A stretch of DNA of 64,000 bases, taken from an uncultured Eubacteriales bacterium. Its GTDB lineage: Bacteria > Bacillota > Clostridia > Oscillospirales > Acutalibacteraceae. A model generated the notes under the pieces. It did not search any database and had not been told where the DNA came from. It was given only the letters and a program-made list of their open reading frames with translations. Below, piece by piece: positions 58,507 through 64,000 of this stretch. Where the stretch lies: assembly GCA_905198155.1 (NCBI GenBank), contig CAJKBQ010000002.1, positions 62,001 to 126,000 on the forward strand, read 5' to 3'. The first letter of the stretch is position 1; each line of letters starts with the position of its first letter. Position numbers and translations under genes: made by a program.

Positions 58507-59368
58507 TCTGTCTTACGTCTGGATGTGTGCCAGATCCAATTGGGGAAAACTTCGCAGCAACCCCATTCCGCTGACTTTGCTGTGTGTTCAGACAGTGTTC
58601 GCTTTGTGGAACCTGGGCTGGATTGTTGAATTTTGCTTCCGGACAGGTACCCGCGTTTCCCCGTGGATTTTTCCGTTTACCTTTCTTTCGGATGTCATGG
58701 CAATCTATTACGGCGCATCGCTGCTGCTGCTGTTTGCATCGGCACCGTTTGAAGACGCGCACACCCCGTTCCTCATGATCCGCACCGGCAAAGCGAACTG
58801 GATCTGCGGGCAGGTGCTGTACATTTGGGGCTGCGGGGTTCTGCTCCCGCTGTCAATTTATGTGTCGGAACTGCTGATTTTGCTCCCGAGGATGGGGATT
58901 TCGTCCGGATGGGGCGGTGTATTGAAATCGCTCGCGGCCGATTCCGATCTGCCTGCCCGCTATGGAATCAGCCCTTCGGGCATTTTCATTGTCGATGCCG
59001 TCATAAAACAGTATTCCCCCATCGAGGCGACGATGGTCACCCTGCTGCTGGCAATTGCCGCAGCTGTATTTTTCGGAACGCTCATACTTTTGCTGAATGT
59101 CGCGTACAAACCCGGCAGCGGCGTTGTTGCTGCCGGAATTTTGGTGTTCTGGTCGGCGTTATCCACTTATGTCGGGCAGTTTTTATACGGCAAATGGATC
59201 GGCTATACCCGTCCGCTTTCGTGGATATCGCTGTTTTGCCTTTCCCCCCACGCCGCCTACGCGCCATCTGTGTCCGCCGCCATCGCCGCCCTGATCGGGC
59301 TGAGTCTGATTTTTTCTGCGCTGTCGGTATTTCTGTACTGCCACCGCGATGCCCAGCACAAAACGTGA
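58499..59368 (+). CDS. Second membrane protein of the ABC cluster
   Basis: A 289-residue integral membrane protein with about six helices (PIPLTLLCVQTVFALWNLGW, ATMVTLLLAIAAAVFFGTLI and a C-terminal AAIAALIGLSLIFSALSVFL). It is similar in size and layout to the preceding protein but not an obvious copy. The two probably form a heterodimeric channel for the ATPase encoded next. It ends 11 bp before the ATPase gene. Confidence 0.6.
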   Translation: MRDLSYVWMCARSNWGKLRSNPIPLTLLCVQTVFALWNLGWIVEFCFRTGTRVSPWIFPFTFLSDVMAIYYGASLLLLFASAPFEDAHTPFLMIRTGKANWICGQVLYIWGCGVLLPLSIYVSELLILLPRMGISSGWGGVLKSLAADSDLPARYGISPSGIFIVDAVIKQYSPIEATMVTLLLAIAAAVFFGTLILLLNVAYKPGSGVVAAGILVFWSALSTYVGQFLYGKWIGYTRPLSWISLFCLSPHAAYAPSVSAAIAALIGLSLIFSALSVFLYCHRDAQHKT

Positions 59369-59379
59369 GGAGGAATAAA

Positions 59380-60030
59380 ATGAGCGCCAATATGGTAGAA
59401 GTGCAGTCCGTCACCAAACGGTTCAAATCCCTGACCGCGCTGGACAACGTGTCGGTGCAGTGGGCAGCCGGCAAAATTCACGGCATCATCGGCCGCAACG
59501 GCAGCGGCAAAACCGTTCTGTCCAAATGCATTTGCGGATTTATGGCGCCGACGTCCGGCACCATCCGCGTCAACGGGCAAGCAGTGCAGCCGTCCGTCGC
59601 GCAGGATATCGGCATCATCATCGAAGACCCCGGGTTTATCCAGTCGATGAACGCGTTCCGCAACCTGAAACTGCTCGCGTCCATCCGCCGAAAAATCTCT
59701 GACGACGAGATCAGCACCGCCATCGCACGCGTGGGGCTGGATCCCGCCAGCAAGCAGCACGTCGGCAAATTCTCGCTCGGAATGCGCCACCGCCTGGGCA
59801 TTGCACAGGCGTTTATGGAGCATCCGCCGCTGATGATCCTGGACGAACCGATGAACGGGCTGGACAAACACGGTGTGCAGGAAATCCGCACGCTGCTCCG
59901 CCAGCTGTGCGACAATGAAGGCGTCACGATTCTGATGTCCTCGCACTATGCAGAAGATATCGAGGCGTTGTGCGACACGGTGTGTGAAATGGACGGCGGG
60001 GTGCTGACGCAAATCTGCGGATTCGACTAA
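59380..60030 (+). CDS. ABC transporter ATPase of the cluster
   Basis: A 216-residue ATPase, compact for its class. Walker A is GRNGSGKT (near residue 38), the signature is the divergent FSLGMRHRLGIAQAF (LGMRHR in place of SGGQ), Walker B LMILDEPMNGLD, and the switch His is in MSSHYAEDI. The NGLD and LGMRHRL features are those of BcrA/lantibiotic-immunity type exporter ATPases. GGAGGAATAAA precedes the ATG. Its likely job is export of, or protection from, the secreted product of the first gene. Confidence 0.85.
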   Translation: MSANMVEVQSVTKRFKSLTALDNVSVQWAAGKIHGIIGRNGSGKTVLSKCICGFMAPTSGTIRVNGQAVQPSVAQDIGIIIEDPGFIQSMNAFRNLKLLASIRRKISDDEISTAIARVGLDPASKQHVGKFSLGMRHRLGIAQAFMEHPPLMILDEPMNGLDKHGVQEIRTLLRQLCDNEGVTILMSSHYAEDIEALCDTVCEMDGGVLTQICGFD

Positions 60031-60041
60031 ATTTTGGCATT

Positions 60042-60072
60042 GTGGGTGTTGTTTTCAGCACCCGCATTTTTT
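60042..60072 (+). terminator. Terminator of the secreted-protein/ABC cluster
   Basis: GGGTG (60044-60048) pairs with CACCC (60059-60063), with flanking support, followed by ATTTTTT. Confidence 0.8.
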
Positions 60073-60168
60073 GTGTGCCGTGTACCGTTGACAATCCCTG
60101 CGTTCTGTGCTATAATCCACTTATTGCCCGCCTGCACGCCAAATAACCGCCGAAAGGATGCGAACCGT

Positions 60169-60753
60169 ATGAACACCAAGTGGAAAAATATTGGTATTTT
60201 GTTCCTTACATTTCTCAAAATCGGCGCATTCACGTTCGGCGGCGGCTACGCGATGATCGCCCTGCTGGAAAACGAGCTGATCACCCGCAAACGCTGGCTG
60301 ACCCAGCCGGAGTTCCTGGACATGGTCGCCATCGCGGAGTCCACCCCCGGTCCGGTCGCCATCAACAGCGCCACCTACATCGGATTCCGCATCGCCGGGT
60401 TCGGCGGCGCCGCAGCGGCTACCGTTGGCGTTTGCATTCCGTCGTTCGCGATTATTTACGCGATTTCGCGTGTATTTGACGCGTTTTTGTCGCTTCGATG
60501 GGTGGCCTGTGCATTCCGCGGGATCCAGGCCTGCGTTGTGTATCTGATCCTTTCTGCCGGCATCAAAATGCTGCGGGCGCTCCCGCGCACCCCGCTGAAC
60601 CTCGTCATTCTGTGCGCCGTCGGCGCTGCAATGATCGGCTGCACGCTGGCCGGCATCGGCTGCTCGTCGATCGTATGCATCCTGGCGTGCGGCGCGGTCG
60701 GGCTGCTGCTGCTTGGCGTGCGGCGAATTCGGGAAAAGGCGGTACGAAAATAA
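60169..60753 (+). CDS. Chromate transporter family protein, half 1
   Basis: A 194-residue membrane protein. The family repeat motifs FLTFLKIGAFTFGGGYAMIALLENEL and AIAESTPGPVAINSATYIGFR define the CHR domain. Single-domain (short) chromate-transporter proteins work as pairs encoded by adjacent genes. GAAAGGATG precedes ATG 60169. The stop shares its last base with the next start (TAATG). Confidence 0.88.
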   Translation: MNTKWKNIGILFLTFLKIGAFTFGGGYAMIALLENELITRKRWLTQPEFLDMVAIAESTPGPVAINSATYIGFRIAGFGGAAAATVGVCIPSFAIIYAISRVFDAFLSLRWVACAFRGIQACVVYLILSAGIKMLRALPRTPLNLVILCAVGAAMIGCTLAGIGCSSIVCILACGAVGLLLLGVRRIREKAVRK

Positions 60754-61328
60754 TGCTGTGGAAGTTGTTTTTCGCATTTCTCAAAATCGGCGCCGTCTCG
60801 TTCGGCGGTGGTTACAGTATGATCTCCCTGATCCGTGAAACGGTACTGGCCAACGGCTGGCTCACCGAAAGCGAATTCCTGAACTTCATCGCCGTGTCGG
60901 AGTCCACCCCCGGCCCCCTCGCGGTCAACATGGCGACGTTCATCGGCGCATCCCAATGCGACGTCCCCGGCGCGCTCGCGGCGACGCTGGGCGTTGTGCT
61001 GCCGTCGTTCGTTATCATCCTGCTGATCGCGGCGGTGCTGCAGAATCTGCTCCGGTACGCTGCCGTTGCCGCATTCCTGGACGGCGTTCGGCCGTGCGTC
61101 GTCGCGCTGATTCTCGCCACTGCCGTCACCATGGGGCTGCAAACGCTGCTGGGCGTCACGGCCGTATCCGGCGGACTATCGCCCGACTGCCGCGCCGTCG
61201 CGATTTTCGCGCTCATCGCCGCGCTGGACTTCGCCTCCCACAAACTCCGCCGCAAGCCCGTCCCGCCCATCGCGCTGATTCTCATCGCCGCCGGACTCGG
61301 CATGGCCGCATACGGCCTACCCGCCTGA
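60753..61328 (+). CDS. Chromate transporter family protein, half 2
   Basis: A 191-residue partner of the previous protein, with FFAFLKIGAVSFGGGYSMISLIRETV and AVSESTPGPLAVNMATFIGA. The two halves would give the inverted-topology heterodimer seen in the family. Despite the family name, the physiological substrate in anaerobic Clostridia is uncertain. Its 3' part is duplicated downstream. Confidence 0.86.
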   Translation: MLWKLFFAFLKIGAVSFGGGYSMISLIRETVLANGWLTESEFLNFIAVSESTPGPLAVNMATFIGASQCDVPGALAATLGVVLPSFVIILLIAAVLQNLLRYAAVAAFLDGVRPCVVALILATAVTMGLQTLLGVTAVSGGLSPDCRAVAIFALIAALDFASHKLRRKPVPPIALILIAAGLGMAAYGLPA

Positions 61329-61363
61329 CAAAAATACAAATCCCGGTGCGGTTCCCTCCCCCC

Positions 61364-61640
61364 CAGAGCAACCTTCATCGGCGCATCCCAATGCGGCGTC
61401 CGCCCGTGCGTCGTCGCGCTGATCCTCGCGACCGCCGTCACCATGGGGCTGCAAACGCTGCTGGGCGTCACGGCCGTATCCGGCGGACTATCGCCCGACT
61501 GCCGCGCCGTCGCGATTTTCGCGCTCATCGCCGCGCTGGACTTCGCCTCCCACAAACTCCGCCGCAAGCCCGTCCCGCCCATCGCGCTGATTCTCATCGC
61601 CGCCGGACTCGGCATGGCCGCATACGGCCTACCCGCCTGA
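61364..61640 (+). pseudogene. Tandem partial copy of the chromate-transporter gene
   Basis: Starting at ACCTTCATCGGCGCATCCCA, this segment repeats the last part of the preceding gene with an internal deletion of about 125 bp. From GTGCGTCGTCGCGCTGAT to the stop it is almost identical, the stop lying 312 bp after the original one. No start with a ribosome site exists. The junction interrupts the terminator of the parent gene, and the copy carries the intact terminator. Confidence 0.85.
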
Positions 61641-61654
61641 CGAAAATACAAAAT

Positions 61655-61703
61655 CCCCGGTGCGATTCTCTCCCCCCAGAGAACCGCACCGGGTTTCCAT
61701 TTT
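61655..61703. terminator. Terminator between convergent genes
   Basis: CCCGGTGCG (61656-61664) and CGCACCGGG (61685-61693), with inner TTCTCT/AGAGAA, form a long stem. The T-tract is better on the minus strand, where it would stop the spore-coat type gene. A broken version of the same hairpin lies at 61338-61364. Confidence 0.75.
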
Positions 61704-61710
61704 CCCCCGC

Positions 61711-63222
61711 TCACACAATCGGAATCAGCAGCATCCCCGCCTGCTCAATCACATCGCCGGTCAGCTCATTTTCGGCGCGAATGGCCGCCTCCGTCGTGTT
61801 GTACTGCCGCGCAATGTCCCACAGCCGTTCGCCGCCCGCCGCATAATACAAAATCAGCGCGCACGACGCATCCTGCGCCTTGGGCCGCTGCGGGTCGGGC
61901 GTCATCGACCGCAGCACCGTGCAGGACTGCATCGCCATCGCCGGACTGGCCACCGTCACGTCAGCGCGCATCTCAATCGCACTCCCCGTCACCCGGTACG
62001 CAATTCGATCCACCTGCGCCCGCAGCGTCCATTCGCCGTCGGCCGCGCACGGCGCCGAATCTTCAAAGTCAAGCAGCGCCTCGCGGTAATCGGCCGCGCC
62101 CTCCGCGTTCCGGAACAGCACCGCCGTGCACACTTTTCCGCTCAGCGCCAGCGTCCCGTCGCGGTATGTCCCGGTCACACTGCGCACCTCGGCCCACGCA
62201 TCCAGCACCTCCACGCCCGCGCCGCAGTCCACCGTCCCTTTGGCCAAAACGCTGTGTTCCAACGGCGCCGCCGGCACCGGCAGCGCCAGCGTCTCGGTCT
62301 CCACATTCAGCTCGCACGCCGCATCGTACGCGTCCGTCACCAGCTGCACCGTCTGCGTCCGCAGCGCCGTCACGCACACCGCTCCGCGGATCTCCGCACC
62401 GAACACCGTCCCGCTTTCGCCGCTGCGCAGCTGCACCTGTACGCTCAGCAGTTCCAGCCGCACATCGCTGGCGCACCCGTCGTCCAGCCCCTCCAAATCC
62501 ACAATCGTGCTGAACGGCACTTCGTACCCGATGGTGCACGTATCGCCGGTGCGGGCGTCGGTCGCATACAGCACGTGCAGCTGCACGCATCCTTTCAGCA
62601 CCCATTTGTCCGCCACCTGCTTCCGGTCAGTCAGTGTGCCGGCCGCCGAAAAATAGAGAATCGTTTCGGGCTGCGCGCCGTTTTCCGGCGCAAATTCCGC
62701 GCTCAGACTGATCGGCTGCTGCACCGTACCCACGTGCGTGCACGTCTGCACCGTCCGTGTCTGCACCCGAATGTCGCCGCCGGACGCGCCTTGCAGCAGC
62801 TCCGCCGTCTGCCGCGCCCACACCTGCGCCGTCACGGTAAACGCGCAGTGAATGTCCACCCGCCGCTTCGTCACCGCGCGGCAATTCATAAAGTCCACCC
62901 GCACATTGGTGAATACCGCGGGCTGCTCCGGAACCGTCCGCACGGCAAAATCCGTCGAAAACGCACTGCTCAGCTCGCAGCAGCGCAGCGCACCGCCTTC
63001 GTCGGCATACAGCAGCCGCAAGATGGTGCTGCCCTCTACCGTCAGCCGGTCGCCGACCAGCGACCGCGCCGTCACCTGCGGCACCGCCTGGCACTTCAAA
63101 ATCCGAGCGATATCCGGGCAGTAATCCGGGAGCGCGATGTCTAGGTCAATCGGCTGCTCCGAGCTGCCGCTGAACACCGGCCGGTTGATTGCAATGGGAA
63201 TCCGCGTCATTTCCAAATCCAT
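61711..63222 (-). CDS. DUF3794 (SPOCS)/LysM spore-coat type protein
   Basis: A 503-residue protein without a signal peptide. Repeated SPOCS/DUF3794 modules begin with IDLDIALPDYCPDIARILKC, where DYCPDI is diagnostic, and recur through about residue 420. The last 45 residues form a LysM domain (GERLWDIARQYNTTEAAIRAENEL) that binds peptidoglycan. Proteins of this type act in spore coat or cortex morphogenesis, so the organism probably sporulates. Start ATG 63222 follows GGAGGAAATC. Repeated Ala- and Val-rich text makes the exact module borders uncertain. Confidence 0.88.
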   Translation of the reverse strand: MDLEMTRIPIAINRPVFSGSSEQPIDLDIALPDYCPDIARILKCQAVPQVTARSLVGDRLTVEGSTILRLLYADEGGALRCCELSSAFSTDFAVRTVPEQPAVFTNVRVDFMNCRAVTKRRVDIHCAFTVTAQVWARQTAELLQGASGGDIRVQTRTVQTCTHVGTVQQPISLSAEFAPENGAQPETILYFSAAGTLTDRKQVADKWVLKGCVQLHVLYATDARTGDTCTIGYEVPFSTIVDLEGLDDGCASDVRLELLSVQVQLRSGESGTVFGAEIRGAVCVTALRTQTVQLVTDAYDAACELNVETETLALPVPAAPLEHSVLAKGTVDCGAGVEVLDAWAEVRSVTGTYRDGTLALSGKVCTAVLFRNAEGAADYREALLDFEDSAPCAADGEWTLRAQVDRIAYRVTGSAIEMRADVTVASPAMAMQSCTVLRSMTPDPQRPKAQDASCALILYYAAGGERLWDIARQYNTTEAAIRAENELTGDVIEQAGMLLIPIV

Positions 63223-63385
63223 GATTTCCTCCATTCCGCCGGAATCGGCTGATTGCGCTCCGGCTTTTACTACCAGAGATATATGCCTCCCCGCCGCGGA
63301 ATATGACGCAAAGGGCTTGTTTTTCGCGCCGAAATCCTGTATAATGGAAGCATAGAAATTCACATTCGGAACCAGGAGAATTCGC

Positions 63386-63955
63386 ATGAATACCATCCAA
63401 AAATGTTGGGGTCACCTGCGCACCGTGCTGCGGCACCGGCACCAGGTGATCCTCCACTGCTGCCGTGCGGGCATTCTGAGCCAGGGGCTGCGCCACGACC
63501 TGTCCAAATTCAGCCCCACGGAGTTCTGCCCCGGCGTGCGGTACTACCAAGGCACCCGCAGCCCGAACGAAGGCGAGCGCGAAGCGTTCGGCTATTCGCT
63601 CGCCTGGATGCATCACAAGGGCCGCAACCGCCACCACTTCGAGTATTGGACCGACTACAACCCCGCCACCCGCAACGTTGAGCCGGTGGAAATGCCGGTG
63701 CGGTACGTCGTGGAAATGTTCTGCGACCGGGTAGCCGCCAGCAAAATCTACCAAAAAGACGCCTACCGGCCGGACAGCGCCCTCCGCTACTTCCTGAACG
63801 CCAAGCCCCGCCGCAAAATTCATCCCGCCACCAGCGACCTGCTGGAACATCTGCTGACAATGGTGGCCGAGCAGGGCGAGGACGCCGCATTCGCCGAAGC
63901 GCGGCGATTGGTGCGCGCCGACCGGGCGCAGCGAAAGCAGGCGAAGCGTAAATGA
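63386..63955 (+). CDS. DUF5662 family protein
   Basis: A 189-residue cytoplasmic protein. Conserved HRHQVILHCCRAGI, GLRHDLSKFSPTEF and AWMHHKGRNRHHFEYWTDY give a His/Asp-rich pattern like a degenerate HD-type metal site, as in the uncharacterised DUF5662 family. The C-terminus is basic. Function unknown. Its stop overlaps the next start (ATGA). Confidence 0.8.
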   Translation: MNTIQKCWGHLRTVLRHRHQVILHCCRAGILSQGLRHDLSKFSPTEFCPGVRYYQGTRSPNEGEREAFGYSLAWMHHKGRNRHHFEYWTDYNPATRNVEPVEMPVRYVVEMFCDRVAASKIYQKDAYRPDSALRYFLNAKPRRKIHPATSDLLEHLLTMVAEQGEDAAFAEARRLVRADRAQRKQAKRK

Positions 63956-64000
63956 CCGCCGTCCCGCAAAACGCCCAGCGCTGGCTGGATCAAACCCTCG
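63952..64000 (+). CDS. Start of an unidentified gene, cut by window end
   Basis: ATG at 63952 overlaps the DUF5662 stop, and the frame reads MTAVPQNAQRWLDQTL to the window end. Sixteen codons are too few to identify it; a phosphosugar mutase start is conceivable but unsupported. Confidence 0.5.
   Translation, partial: MTAVPQNAQRWLDQTL

Overview
The window looks like chromosomal DNA of a GC-rich (roughly 58-60% by eye), anaerobic, spore-forming member of the Clostridia, most like the Oscillospirales/Ruminococcaceae gut lineages. The evidence is an oxygen-sensitive class III ribonucleotide reductase with its activase, a DUF3794/SPOCS-LysM spore-coat type protein, consensus sigma-A promoters with AGGAGG ribosome sites, and a dense set of mucin- or plant-glycan enzymes. 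No rRNA, phage or plasmid module is present. The only stable RNA gene recognised is a tRNA-Leu.

Layout: 1-3641 is the end of a sensor kinase followed by an ATPase/FtsX-type ABC pair of the antimicrobial-peptide detoxification type. 4078-8079 is nrdG-nrdD-trxB, in which NrdD carries a fused glutaredoxin-like tail. 8170-8915 holds a damaged HU gene and tRNA-Leu with a tandemly duplicated tail. 9022-12536 holds a double-HTH regulator facing a small secreted protein and a zinc-ribbon protein. 12552-19330 is bracketed by two inverted, deleted IS3-type remnants and holds a pseudouridine synthase, a six-hairpin-like protein, PutP, a LURP-one protein, a RelB/YoeB-type toxin-antitoxin pair and a sialidase.

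19345-40695 is a glycan-utilisation district with five AraC regulators, one IclR regulator, and enzymes resembling GH31, GH29, GH39, GH127 and GH5. It also encodes sugar dehydrogenase, epimerase, lactonase, enolase-type dehydratase and UxuA-like enzymes plus an orphan sugar-binding lipoprotein. Between 27165 and 32158 the set of SDR, MBL-fold lactonase and enolase-superfamily dehydratase beside an alpha-L-fucosidase suggests a non-phosphorylative (oxidative) route for a released sugar such as L-fucose. Two matching palindromes 105 bp apart flank the operon promoter.

41013-49300 is an Opp-type peptide uptake operon with an acetylesterase gene embedded between oppB and oppC and an M29 aminopeptidase at its end. 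A GH31 gene follows. 51338-55842 is potABCD preceded by a leader of about 480 nt ending in an intrinsic terminator. 56159-60030 is a five-gene operon: a small secreted protein, a lipoprotein, two membrane proteins and an ATPase. I could not match it to a characterised system. The window ends with a split chromate-transporter pair (whose 3' end is duplicated), the spore-coat type gene, a DUF5662 gene and the start of another gene. The best candidates for undescribed biology are the pot leader, the nested-hairpin leader at 35237-35316, the secreted-protein/ABC cluster and the putative oxidative fucose locus.
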